From positions 1 to 64,000 of the forward strand of contig CAVGCY010000060.1 in assembly GCA_963627915.1 (NCBI GenBank): 64,000 bases of DNA, given 5' to 3'. Under the pieces are notes generated by a model, which was given only the letters and a program-made list of their open reading frames with translations, did no database searches and was not told the origin of the DNA. Below are positions 41,786-50,257 of this stretch, one piece after another. The stretch is from CALACW01 sp963627915 (GTDB lineage: Bacteria; Bacillota; Clostridia; Oscillospirales; Acutalibacteraceae). Made by a program: the position numbers and the translations under genes. Position 1 is the first letter of the stretch; each line of letters starts with the position of its first letter.

Positions 41786-44143
41786 TTATTCGCTTCTGAG
41801 CGCCAGTACGGGATCTTTTTTCGCCGCCATTTTCGCGGGGATAAATCCGCCGAGAACCGTCAGTATAAGACTTACCGCAATAAGCGCAAGCGCGTACAGT
41901 GGATTTAGCCTTGCAACGCCCGTCAGACCCGTCATGTTATATATTATTATATTGATAGGTATAATCAGCACGTACGCAATCGCGATTCCGAGCGTACCCG
42001 AGCAAAGCCCCGTAATAAACGTTTCGGCGTTGAATACGCGCGTAATGTCCTTGCTTCTTGCGCCCAGCGCTCTCAGAACGCCTATTTCCTTTGTTCTCTC
42101 GAGGACGGAAATGTACGTGATTATCGCTATCATTATCAGCGATACGACGAGCGAAATTGCGGCGAATGCGATAAGGACAATCGTTATTGCGTCCATAATG
42201 CTGCCCGTCATCTCGGTTATCGTACTCGAAAGGTCGGTGTAAACGATTGCGTCGTCATCGCTTTTGCCCTCGTTATATTTGTCGAGATACTCAAGAACGG
42301 CGTCCTTGGCTTCAAAGTTATAGGGATAAACGAGTATGCATACGGGCGAAGAATTTCCGCCGAGCGCGGCAAGCATGGCAGTTTTGTCGGAATAAGAATC
42401 GCTTGAGAAGAATACGGGCGTATCGCTTTGCGTCTGCGCCTTGTAAACGGCGGACGCCTCGTTTTTCTCGATTAATTTATCGACAAGCTTTTCGGAGTAC
42501 GCAAGTCCGGTGCTCAGAAATCCCATAGCCGTATCGCCCTTGATTCTGACAACGCCGGAAACGGTGAGCGTTTCGCATTTGTCATTGTTGTATACGGAAT
42601 CGAGTTCGCTTTCCGAAGCCTTCATATAGAGTTTGTAATTATCGTTGTACGTATATATAAGGTCGTTGTCCGCAAATTTATACTGCGTACCGACAATTTC
42701 GTCAAACGGAATCTCTCTGTCATCGGAGACGTCGAATCCGAGAGCTTCGAGGACGGATTTGTCAACTCTGTTCTGCATATCGACGACCATCACAATTTCG
42801 TTTTCGTTCTCCGGATATTTTCCCGCAAGAATGTCGTAATTTGACTCAAGATACGACGTCTGCCCTTCGCCGAGCGTTTCCGGATAGGTTGAAATCCCCA
42901 TTCCGCTCGTTGAATACATGCTCGAAAAATCGGCCGTTGAAAACTGCGAGAGCGATATCTGCATTATTTTGCCGTCGGAGGTCTTATACAGAACGTTCAT
43001 CGGGAAGCTTTTTATTCGGCTTACGGAGCTGCATATGGACGGGTCGATATTGTTTATATACGATTCAAAATCGCCGTCCAATTTGTTGATATGAACGGTG
43101 GATTCGTGCGTTAGGTCGTATGGCTTGACCGCAGTTGTGTCGGCGAACTGAACCTCTCCGCTCATCATCGACTTAAACTGTGTTTTCATCTCCTGGATGT
43201 CCTCCTCGGAGTAGCTTGCGGACATCGGCAGAATCATTATCGGAAATTCGCTCAGCGCGTTCGACTGGTATTTGTCGACCTGAATTTTAAATCCGCCCGA
43301 CAGTGCGAGAATCAGCGCAATGCCTATGATTCCTATGCTCGAAGCGAATGCCGTAAGCGCGGTGCGCCATTTTTTTGTCGTAATGTTTTTGCCCGAGAGC
43401 TTCAGAGCCGTTTTAAACGACATGCTTGTTTTTTTAAGCTCGTAGTCATTATCCGAATCCGTGCCGTCAAACGGGTTCGTATCGCCCGTAATCGTGCCGT
43501 CGGAGAAGCTGATTATTCTGTCGGCGTACTCGTCCGCAAGAGCGGGATTGTGCGTTACCATTATAACGAGCTTGTCGGCGGCAATCTCTTTGATTAAATC
43601 CATTATCTGCCTGCTTGTTTCGGTATCGAGCGCGCCTGTCGGCTCGTCGGCGAGAATTATATCGGGGTCGTTTGCGAGTGCGCGGGCAATCGCAACTCTC
43701 TGCATCTGACCGCCCGAAAGCTGGTTCGGCTTCTTGTGAATATGCTCTTTCAGCCCGACTCTTTCGAGAGCCTCGAGAGCTTTTTTGTGTTTTGTTTCGG
43801 GTGTGACGCCGCTCAGCGTCATTCCCATTTCGACATTGTCGACAATGCTTAAATGTGTAATCAGATTGTAGCTTTGGAATATAAATCCTATGCTGTTGTT
43901 TCTGTACGCGTCCCAGTCGGAGTCGGTGAACTCGGCGGTTGATTTGCCGTTTATGATAAGGTCGCCGCTGTCGTAGCGGTCAAGACCTCCGATGATGTTC
44001 AAAAATGTCGTTTTGCCCGAGCCGGACGGTCCGAGAATCGCGGCAAATTCGTTTTTCCTGAAATTAACGGAAACTCCGTTAAGCGCGTGCTGTGTAAAAT
44101 CGCCTGTGGTGTAGCTTTTTTTGATATTTTTTACCTTTAACAT
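41786..44143 (-). CDS. MacB-like ABC transporter, fused ATPase and FtsX-type permease
   Basis: The 785-residue protein joins an ABC ATPase (about 1-225; Walker A GPSGSGKTT near residue 40, signature LSGGQMQRVAIARAL, Walker B ILADEPTGALD) to a permease with one transmembrane helix at about 260-285, a ~370-residue extracytoplasmic domain and three C-terminal helices (FtsX domain). Such type VII ABC systems act as mechanotransducers: lipoprotein handling, antimicrobial peptide resistance or wall hydrolase control. No separate partner, sensor kinase or regulator is adjacent. The nearest promoter-like match is TTTAAA-N17-TATAAT about 45 nt upstream. Confidence 0.92.
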   Translation of the reverse strand: MLKVKNIKKSYTTGDFTQHALNGVSVNFRKNEFAAILGPSGSGKTTFLNIIGGLDRYDSGDLIINGKSTAEFTDSDWDAYRNNSIGFIFQSYNLITHLSIVDNVEMGMTLSGVTPETKHKKALEALERVGLKEHIHKKPNQLSGGQMQRVAIARALANDPDIILADEPTGALDTETSRQIMDLIKEIAADKLVIMVTHNPALADEYADRIISFSDGTITGDTNPFDGTDSDNDYELKKTSMSFKTALKLSGKNITTKKWRTALTAFASSIGIIGIALILALSGGFKIQVDKYQSNALSEFPIMILPMSASYSEEDIQEMKTQFKSMMSGEVQFADTTAVKPYDLTHESTVHINKLDGDFESYINNIDPSICSSVSRIKSFPMNVLYKTSDGKIMQISLSQFSTADFSSMYSTSGMGISTYPETLGEGQTSYLESNYDILAGKYPENENEIVMVVDMQNRVDKSVLEALGFDVSDDREIPFDEIVGTQYKFADNDLIYTYNDNYKLYMKASESELDSVYNNDKCETLTVSGVVRIKGDTAMGFLSTGLAYSEKLVDKLIEKNEASAVYKAQTQSDTPVFFSSDSYSDKTAMLAALGGNSSPVCILVYPYNFEAKDAVLEYLDKYNEGKSDDDAIVYTDLSSTITEMTGSIMDAITIVLIAFAAISLVVSLIMIAIITYISVLERTKEIGVLRALGARSKDITRVFNAETFITGLCSGTLGIAIAYVLIIPINIIIYNMTGLTGVARLNPLYALALIAVSLILTVLGGFIPAKMAAKKDPVLALRSE

Positions 44144-44264
44144 TGGTTTTCTCCCGAAAATATTGTTTCAAAAATATTTTACACCTATTATTATACGCGT
44201 TTTTTAACACAGTTTAAACATTTTGTCGATTTTCGCAAATATGCTGCCGTATATTTTATCCCGT

Positions 44265-45617
44265 TTACAGGCTGTTTACAAGTTTTTTAAAGTGATCTCC
44301 GCGTTCTTCAAAGCAGGTATACTGGTCGTACGAGCTTGTTGTCGGACTCAGGAGCACAACATCTCCGTTTTCGGCGCATTTGACGGCGATTCCGAGCGCA
44401 TGTTCAAGATTGTCCGTCAGCTCCGCGTCGCATGAGCCTTTTAATTCGTCAAACATTCTCTGTCCGCATTCGCCGTATGCGACGAGCTTTTTCACACCCT
44501 TCATATACTCTTTGAGCGGCTCGAACGACAGTCCCTTTTCGTGTCCTCCGGCCAGCAGTATAACGGGCGCTTCAAATGCCTTTAACGCAATGCGCGTAGC
44601 GTCGACGTTGGTACCCTTTGAGTCGTTATAATATTTTATTCCGTTTAATTCTCTTACAAATTCGATTCGGTGTTCAACGCCCTTAAATCCGGCGACTCCC
44701 GCTGAAACCTCACGTGCGTCAAGACCCGCCGCCATGGCGGCCGCGGAGGCGACGAGAACGTTCTGGACGTTATGCCTTCCGACGACTTTGATTATATCGA
44801 GAGGGAAAAGCTTTTTGCCGAAGCCGTACGCGAATTTGCCGTCCGCATAATAATCCGCTTTTTCGTTTTCGAGGCTGTACGCTACCTGTCCGCACCGAAC
44901 GGGAATCATATCCGTATATTCGCCGACAAGCTTATCGTCAATATTTTTTAAAAATACGTCGCCGTCTTTCATATTCTCATAAACGCGGCACTTTGAACGG
45001 TAATATGCGTCCTCGCTTCCCATAAAATCGAGATGATCCGCCGAGAGATTCATTATTACAGCGATTTCCGGACGGAATTTATCGATATCGAGAAGCTGGA
45101 AATTTGAAATTTCGAGTACGATATAATGTCCGGAATTGTTTATTAAATCGTTTTCAACAGCCGTTTCGCACAAAGCTACGCCGATATTGCCGGAAAGATG
45201 CGTTTTATACGGGTGAACGTTTTTTATTATTTCGTATAAAAGAGTTGCGGTCGTCGTTTTGCCGTTCGAGCCGGTTATCGCTATATAATGCTGCGGCGCG
45301 CACACGTCAAACGCAAGCTCAATTTCGGTTATGACGGGGATTCCGCGCTCTCTGAGCCTTTTTACAAACGGGAGATTTCCGTTTATTCCGGGGTTTTTGA
45401 TTACCTTAAAATAATCCTCCTCGAAAACCTCCGCGTCCTGGTTTACAACCCTGACGCCGTTTTTCCTGAGAAGGTCAAGCTCCTTTATTTCGTCAAGCGG
45501 TTTTGATTCGGAAACGGTTATGTCCGCGCCGAGCTTTAAAAGAAGCTTTACCGCCGCCGTTCCGCTTCGAGCAAGACCCAGAACGAGAACCTTTTTGCCT
45601 TTATATTTATTATCCAT
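44265..45617 (-). CDS. murD: UDP-N-acetylmuramoylalanine--D-glutamate ligase
   Basis: MurD adds D-Glu to UDP-MurNAc-L-Ala in peptidoglycan synthesis. The 450-residue protein shows the N-terminal VLVLGLARSGTAAVK, ATP-binding TGSNGKTTTATLL near residue 115, NLSADHLDFMG and NDSKGTNVDAT near 320, and LLSPTTSSYDQY at the C-terminus. It stands alone here rather than in the usual mra/fts/mur cluster. It has its own promoter and GGAGG-type SD (ACGGAGG). Confidence 0.95.
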   Translation of the reverse strand: MDNKYKGKKVLVLGLARSGTAAVKLLLKLGADITVSESKPLDEIKELDLLRKNGVRVVNQDAEVFEEDYFKVIKNPGINGNLPFVKRLRERGIPVITEIELAFDVCAPQHYIAITGSNGKTTTATLLYEIIKNVHPYKTHLSGNIGVALCETAVENDLINNSGHYIVLEISNFQLLDIDKFRPEIAVIMNLSADHLDFMGSEDAYYRSKCRVYENMKDGDVFLKNIDDKLVGEYTDMIPVRCGQVAYSLENEKADYYADGKFAYGFGKKLFPLDIIKVVGRHNVQNVLVASAAAMAAGLDAREVSAGVAGFKGVEHRIEFVRELNGIKYYNDSKGTNVDATRIALKAFEAPVILLAGGHEKGLSFEPLKEYMKGVKKLVAYGECGQRMFDELKGSCDAELTDNLEHALGIAVKCAENGDVVLLSPTTSSYDQYTCFEERGDHFKKLVNSL

Positions 45618-45663
45618 TGCAGGAACGCCTCCGTAAAAATTTACATAAAATCATGCGTTTTCA

Positions 45664-45692
45664 ATTATACATCCTATTTTAAAAAAGGTCAA
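45664..45692 (-). promoter_or_regulatory. murD promoter
   Basis: On the minus strand TTGACC (45692-45687), 17 nt, TATAAT (45669-45664). Confidence 0.8.
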
Positions 45693-45772
45693 CATATTCG
45701 CAGATATCGACAAAATAAAAGAAATTGTGCATATTGTTTAATTAATTTTTTTGATTTTATGTTTATTCTACA

Positions 45773-45801
45773 TAGACGGTAAAATAATAATGTGATATAA
45801 T
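45773..45801 (+). promoter_or_regulatory. Promoter of the hydrogenase operon
   Basis: TAGACG (45773-45778), 17 nt, TATAAT (45796-45801). The start of hydC lies about 50 nt downstream of the predicted transcript start. Confidence 0.65.
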
Positions 45802-45857
45802 AAACGGACGAGTGCGTTTACTTTTAATTTTTCATATATTAATACGGAGGAATCATA

Positions 45858-46352
45858 ATGATTAAGAAGATCAGCAGCGTGCCGTTCAACGGTACTCCCG
45901 AGCAGGAAGAAAGGCTGAAAAACATTATCGAGGAGAACAAATCCGACAAGAGCCGTCTTATGGCGGTCATGCAGCAGGCTCAGGATATTTACGGCTATCT
46001 GCCCAGAGAGGTGCAGATAATGATTGCGGACGGAATGGACGTTCCTCTTGAAAAAGTTTACGGCGTTGCGACGTTTTACGCGCAGTTCTCTCTCTCTCCC
46101 AAGGGCAGGTACAACGTCTCCGTATGTCTTGGCACGGCGTGCTACGTAAAGGGTTCGCAGGCTATTCTCGATAAGGTGTGCGAATGTCTGGGCGTCGAGC
46201 CGGGCGAATGCTCGGCGGACGAGAAATTTTCCGTTGTGGACTGCCGTTGTATCGGCGCGTGCGGCCTGGCTCCCGTCATGACCGTCAACGACGACGTTTA
46301 CGGCCGTCTTGTTCCCGACGACGTACCCGGAATCCTTGCAAAATACGAATAA
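45858..46352 (+). CDS. hydC: NADH-linked [FeFe] hydrogenase subunit HydC (NuoE/HndA-like)
   Basis: This 164-residue thioredoxin-like protein binds one [2Fe-2S] cluster through CLGTACYVKG and CRCIGACGLAP (CxxxxC ... CxxxC). It is the small electron-transfer subunit of NADH-dependent, ferredoxin-coupled (electron-bifurcating) hydrogenases and of complex I. CGGAGG precedes the ATG. It is the first gene of a plus-strand run that ends with hydB and hydA, separated from them by six regulatory-looking genes and a ferredoxin-fold gene. That splitting of HydC from HydB/HydA is a feature of several clostridial loci. Confidence 0.93.
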   Translation: MIKKISSVPFNGTPEQEERLKNIIEENKSDKSRLMAVMQQAQDIYGYLPREVQIMIADGMDVPLEKVYGVATFYAQFSLSPKGRYNVSVCLGTACYVKGSQAILDKVCECLGVEPGECSADEKFSVVDCRCIGACGLAPVMTVNDDVYGRLVPDDVPGILAKYE

Positions 46353-46394
46353 TAAAAAGTAATATATCGGCTTTTTCTCTGGGAGGAATCGGAA

Positions 46395-46754
46395 ATGAAA
46401 ATCGGAGTTATCAAGGAGCTTCTCGGCGCGCAGGTCATCTGCGGGGAGGAAAATCTCGATAAGGAGGTTTATTCCGCCTGCGGCAGCGATATGATGAGCG
46501 ATGTTCTTGCGTACGTTAAGGATCAGGCGGTGCTGCTGACGGGGCTTGTTAATTCGCAGGTTGTCAGAACAGCTGAAATGATGGATATGATATGCATTGT
46601 TTTTGTCCGTTCGAAGCGGCCGAGCGAGGAGATGATTGACCTTGCCCGCGAGTGCGGAATGGTTATGATGGCGTCCGATAAACGCATGTACGAAGCGTGC
46701 GGTATTCTTTATTCCAACGGTCTTTCCGAGAACGGCAGGAAGCAAAATGGATGA
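46395..46754 (+). CDS. DRTGG-domain protein, copy 1
   Basis: This 119-residue stand-alone protein resembles the DRTGG domain, a ligand-binding-type fold known as the middle domain of some phosphotransacetylases and CBS/BioD-like proteins. Landmarks are CGSDMMSDVLAY, LLTGLVNSQVVRTAEM and the alternating beta/alpha remainder. Standalone DRTGG proteins occur beside [FeFe] hydrogenases, but their ligand is unknown. GGGAGG precedes the ATG. It overlaps the anti-sigma-like ATPase gene by 8 nt. A second copy lies at 48510. Confidence 0.75.
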   Translation: MKIGVIKELLGAQVICGEENLDKEVYSACGSDMMSDVLAYVKDQAVLLTGLVNSQVVRTAEMMDMICIVFVRSKRPSEEMIDLARECGMVMMASDKRMYEACGILYSNGLSENGRKQNG

Positions 46755-47172
46755 ATATCTGAATTTTCATTTTGACGTGGACGGCGCGAATTTTGTTTCC
46801 GCCGGGCAGGCGTCCGTGCGGGTTAAGAAGAATCTGCGCGACATGGGGCTTGATCCGGAGGTTATAAGGCGCGTGTCAATCGCCATGTATGAGGGCGAGA
46901 TTAATATGGTCATTCACGCCCGCGGCGGCACTGCGGACGTAAATGTATTCGAGGATCACATAGACATAATATTGGAGGACAGCGGTCCGGGCATTGAAAA
47001 TATACCGCTTGCAATGAGCGAGGGATATTCGACGGCTTCGGATTCCGTGAGGTCGCTCGGCTTCGGCGCGGGAATGGGACTTCCCAACATGAAACGCTAT
47101 ACGGACGAAATGAACGTTGAATCCGTCGTCGGCGTCGGAACCAAAATAACGATGAGAGTAAATTTCCGGTAA
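46747..47172 (+). CDS. RsbW/SpoIIAB-like GHKL ATPase (anti-sigma factor/serine kinase type)
   Basis: This 141-residue protein is formed by a single histidine-kinase-like ATPase domain. The N box is in SIAMYEGEINMVIHA, the G1 box EDSGPGI and the G2 box GFGAGMGLPNMK. It is of the size and type of RsbW/SpoIIAB, which bind or phosphorylate partners, but no sigma factor or STAS antagonist is adjacent. Its operon position between a DRTGG protein and a sensory-type hydrogenase suggests it relays a redox or H2 signal (inference). Confidence 0.82.
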   Translation: MDEYLNFHFDVDGANFVSAGQASVRVKKNLRDMGLDPEVIRRVSIAMYEGEINMVIHARGGTADVNVFEDHIDIILEDSGPGIENIPLAMSEGYSTASDSVRSLGFGAGMGLPNMKRYTDEMNVESVVGVGTKITMRVNFR

Positions 47173-47193
47173 CTTATTCGGGGAGGGTCGGCT

Positions 47194-48441
47194 GTGGATA
47201 AAACCTATTACAGACATTCCGTAGAGCTTGACGTTGAAAAGTGCAGGGGCTGCACCGCATGTCTTAAACGCTGCCCTACCGAGGCTATCAGGATTCATAA
47301 CGGCAAGTCGGAAATAAACGCCGACCGCTGTATTGACTGCGGGGAATGCATACGCGTCTGCCCGCATAACGCAAGGCGCGCCATGTGCTCGAAGATGGAG
47401 CATTATATGGATTACAAATATAAAATCGCATTGCCCGCGCCCGTGCTTTTCGGTCAGTTCCCGACTGTCGACAATCCCGATATTCTGATTCAGGCTCTTT
47501 TGGACATAGGCTTCGACGACGTTTTTGAAACGGCGCAGGCGGCGGAGCTTGTGTCGGAATATACGCGTTTATATCTTAAAACTCAGGGGATAAAAAAGCC
47601 CGTCATCAGCTCGGCGTGTCCCGTTGTCGCGAGGCTTATATCAATGAGATTCCCGTATTTGAAGGATAATTTACTGCCTATACTTCCGCCCATGGAGGTA
47701 GGCGCGATACTTGCGAAAAAACGGGCGGCGGCAATGCATCCGGAATTGAAAAGCTCCGATATAGGCGTTTTCTTTATTTCTCCGTGCGCGGCGAAGGTAA
47801 GCTATATCAGAAACGGTTTCGGAGATTATAAAAGCAACGTCGACGTTGTAATATCGGTAAACGACATATATTTTAAGCTTCTGGGTTCGCTTAAGAGCAT
47901 TTCGGAGCCTTCCGTTCATTCCCATGCGGGCAGAAACGGCATAGGCTGGGCTTCGAGCGGCGGCGAATCGAACGCAATACTGGACGATAAATATCTGGCC
48001 GCCGACGGAATTGAAAATATTATAGACATTCTTGAAAAAACGGAGAACGGCAGTATCCCGCAGCTTGAATTTATCGAGCTGAACGCATGCATCGGCGGAT
48101 GCGTCGGGGGAGTTATGACGATAGAAAATCCGTTTATAGCAAAAACAAGACTTCAGACGGTAACGCGGGGACTGCCCGACGTTCGGAACGCTCCCGGCGG
48201 CGGAGAATTTATCCCCGATGATTATATACTTAATTCCATGCCGGATTACGAACCTATAACAAAGCTGGGTTCCGGCATGGGCGAATCGATAAAGCTAATG
48301 GCTCGGATTCAGGCTATTAAAAATTCGCTGCCCGGCATAGACTGCGGAGCGTGCGGTTCTCCGACGTGCAGGGCCTTTGCGGAGGATATCGTAAAAGGAA
48401 CGGCTTCGGCGGACGGATGCGCCGTGAAACAGAATTTATAA
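47194..48441 (+). CDS. Sensory-type [FeFe] hydrogenase-like iron-sulfur protein
   Basis: This 415-residue protein starts with GTG behind GGGAGGG. It has an N-terminal 2x[4Fe-4S] ferredoxin domain (CRGCTACLKRCPTEA, CIDCGECIRVCPHNA), an H-cluster domain and a C-terminal four-cysteine Fe-S domain (CGACGSPTC near residue 385). The H-cluster cysteines appear kept: SACP in place of the usual TSCCP, SPCAAK, and NACIGGCVGG. The second loop-1 Cys, used for proton transfer in catalytic enzymes, is absent. This matches the putative sensory [FeFe] hydrogenases (HydS-like), except that no PAS domain is present. Its neighbours are ATPase and DRTGG proteins. Confidence 0.85.
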   Translation: MDKTYYRHSVELDVEKCRGCTACLKRCPTEAIRIHNGKSEINADRCIDCGECIRVCPHNARRAMCSKMEHYMDYKYKIALPAPVLFGQFPTVDNPDILIQALLDIGFDDVFETAQAAELVSEYTRLYLKTQGIKKPVISSACPVVARLISMRFPYLKDNLLPILPPMEVGAILAKKRAAAMHPELKSSDIGVFFISPCAAKVSYIRNGFGDYKSNVDVVISVNDIYFKLLGSLKSISEPSVHSHAGRNGIGWASSGGESNAILDDKYLAADGIENIIDILEKTENGSIPQLEFIELNACIGGCVGGVMTIENPFIAKTRLQTVTRGLPDVRNAPGGGEFIPDDYILNSMPDYEPITKLGSGMGESIKLMARIQAIKNSLPGIDCGACGSPTCRAFAEDIVKGTASADGCAVKQNL

Positions 48442-48509
48442 ATTTGAATTGTCATTTTATGAGCGGCTTGCGGTGATGAGCCGATAACCGCCGAAAGGAT
48501 TGATAAATA

Positions 48510-48836
48510 ATGACAGTCGGAGAGCTTGCTGTTAAATATTCGCTTTCAGCTCCGTCTATGCCCGAGCCGGACAGAGAGATTACCGGCGGTTATACCGGCG
48601 ATCTTTTAAGCTGGGTTATGGGCAGGGCAAAGAGCGGCGACGCGTGGGTCACGATAATGTCAAACGTCAATATAATTGCCGTGGCGTCGCTTACCGACGC
48701 TTCATGCGTTATACTTTGCGACGGCGAAAAACCCGACAATGAGGTTGTATCGATAGCGAACGCGAAGGGCGTGAACGTGCTTGTTTCAGACAAGCCCGCG
48801 TTCGAGCTTATAAGCGAAATTTCACAATCGATATGA
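48510..48836 (+). CDS. DRTGG-domain protein, copy 2
   Basis: This 108-residue protein aligns by eye with the 46395 protein: TGDLLSWVMGRAK against SDMMSDVLAYVK, and VNIIAVASLTDASCVILC against VNSQVVRTAEMMDMICIV. Ligand and partner are unknown. GAAAGGA lies upstream of the ATG. The ATG of the PHP gene overlaps its stop (ATGA), so the two are translationally coupled. Confidence 0.72.
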   Translation: MTVGELAVKYSLSAPSMPEPDREITGGYTGDLLSWVMGRAKSGDAWVTIMSNVNIIAVASLTDASCVILCDGEKPDNEVVSIANAKGVNVLVSDKPAFELISEISQSI

Positions 48837-49576
48837 AGCCGTTTTATTACGACCTTCATGTGCATTCGTGTCTGTCCCCGTGCGCGGACAACGATATGAC
48901 TCCGAATAACATAGCGGGAACGGCGGTTCTTGCGGGTATAGACGTTATGGCTCTGACTGATCATAACACGCTTAAAAACTGCCCCGCGTTTTTTATTGCC
49001 GCGAAACGAAACGGAATAATTCCGATAGCGGGCGCGGAGGTTACGACGAGCGAGGATATACATGTCGTATGTTTGTTTGAATCTCTTGAGGCGGGAATGG
49101 AGTTTGATTCGTTTTTGGATTCCAGGCGAATTAAAATTCCGAACAGAGCCGATATTTTCGGCGAGCAGCTGATAACGGACGAAAACGACGAGATTATATC
49201 GACAGACGGTTTTCTTCTTTCAAACGCAACCGAAATTTCAATAGACAATATAGCAAAAATCGTTTGTTCATATAACGGAACGGCGTATCCCGCCCATGTC
49301 GACAGGCAGGCAAATTCCGTCACAAGCGTGCTCGGCGTATTTCCGGACGACCCTCTGTTTACATGCGCGGAATTTCACGATAAATCAAAGATCGATAATA
49401 TCGAAGCGTCATATCCGGAGATAAAAACGAGGATGAAAATCGTTTCCTCCGACGCTCATTTTCTCTGGGATATACGCGACAGGGAAAATTCGGCAGTTCT
49501 TGACGCGGAGCCGGGGGATTTTGAATCCGCCGCGGGAGAACTGATAAAAATATTAAAAACGGGAGAAGGCATATGA
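48833..49576 (+). CDS. Cytoplasmic PHP-domain metal-dependent phosphoesterase
   Basis: This 247-residue PHP protein has YDLHVHSCLSPCADNDM, ALTDHNT, GAEVTT, YPAHVDR and SSDAHFLWD, the full set of His/Asp metal ligands. Relatives include TrpH/RNase AM and related exonuclease-like phosphoesterases. Unlike the PHP protein at 39379 it has no signal peptide. It is coupled to both neighbours by 4-nt overlaps (48833-48836 and 49573-49576), so it is a true member of the hydrogenase operon's regulatory module. A role in turning over a nucleotide signal is a guess. Confidence 0.85.
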   Translation: MKPFYYDLHVHSCLSPCADNDMTPNNIAGTAVLAGIDVMALTDHNTLKNCPAFFIAAKRNGIIPIAGAEVTTSEDIHVVCLFESLEAGMEFDSFLDSRRIKIPNRADIFGEQLITDENDEIISTDGFLLSNATEISIDNIAKIVCSYNGTAYPAHVDRQANSVTSVLGVFPDDPLFTCAEFHDKSKIDNIEASYPEIKTRMKIVSSDAHFLWDIRDRENSAVLDAEPGDFESAAGELIKILKTGEGI

Positions 49577-50127
49577 AAGAGCTTTCGCTTAATATTCTCG
49601 ATATAGCGATGAATAGCGTCAGAGCCGGCGCGGAAAATATAGATATAGAAATAAACGAAAACGAAGATACGCTTGTTTTTACCGTTCGCGACGACGGCAG
49701 AGGAATGAGCGGCGAGCTTTTAAAAAATGTCACGGATCCGTTTTTTACCACGAGGACGACGCGTAATGTGGGAATGGGCATTCCCCTTCTGAAGCTGGCG
49801 GCAATGCAGACGGGCGGAGATGTGGAGCTTTCCTCCGTAAGCGAGGACGACGACAGGATAAATCACGGCACGGTCCTGAAGGCGGTTTTTTATAAGAATA
49901 CCGTTGATTTTACGCCCATGGGCGATATCGTTTCGACCGTCGTTACGCTGATACAGGGTTCGCCCGGCATTCATTGGACGTTTAAGCACGAAAGGAACGG
50001 CGCTTCCGTTTCGCTGGATACAAACGAGCTTAAAAGCGTACTCGGTTCCGTTTCGCTCGATACGCCCGATGTGCTTGTCTGGATAAAGGAATATCTTGAC
50101 GAGGAGTACGGTAGTTTGCCGGGGTAA
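49573..50127 (+). CDS. GHKL ATPase-domain protein (second)
   Basis: This 184-residue protein has an N-terminal histidine-kinase-type ATPase domain: N box ILDIAMNSVRAGA, G1 DDGRGM and a short lid TTRTTRNVGMGIPLLK. A ~70-residue C-terminal part (about 115-184) has no recognised motif. No phosphoacceptor His domain is present, so it is not a complete sensor kinase. It overlaps the PHP gene by 4 nt. It is followed by a 130-nt gap before the ferredoxin-fold gene. Similar proteins are annotated near [FeFe] hydrogenases. Confidence 0.8.
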   Translation: MKELSLNILDIAMNSVRAGAENIDIEINENEDTLVFTVRDDGRGMSGELLKNVTDPFFTTRTTRNVGMGIPLLKLAAMQTGGDVELSSVSEDDDRINHGTVLKAVFYKNTVDFTPMGDIVSTVVTLIQGSPGIHWTFKHERNGASVSLDTNELKSVLGSVSLDTPDVLVWIKEYLDEEYGSLPG

Positions 50128-50257
50128 GATATCGGAAAAAAACGAGGAGTGAAAAGCGAAGATATTCGGCGAAAAGCCATACGGATTTGCCGTTATAAAA
50201 TTCACGAAAAATATAATTTGATAAATTTTACATTCAATATAAAGCGAGGTTAAAATT

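Noticed and set aside
45768..46745. A 325-codon minus-strand ORF
   Set aside because: It is antisense to hydC and the first DRTGG gene, both of which have clear motifs, SD sites and codon structure. The minus frame shows no recognisable domain.
50149..50253. A 34-residue basic ORF (GTG start) between the second ATPase and the HndB-like gene
   Set aside because: GAGGA directly abuts the GTG, leaving no spacing, and the frame runs through AT-rich leader sequence with no recognisable pattern.
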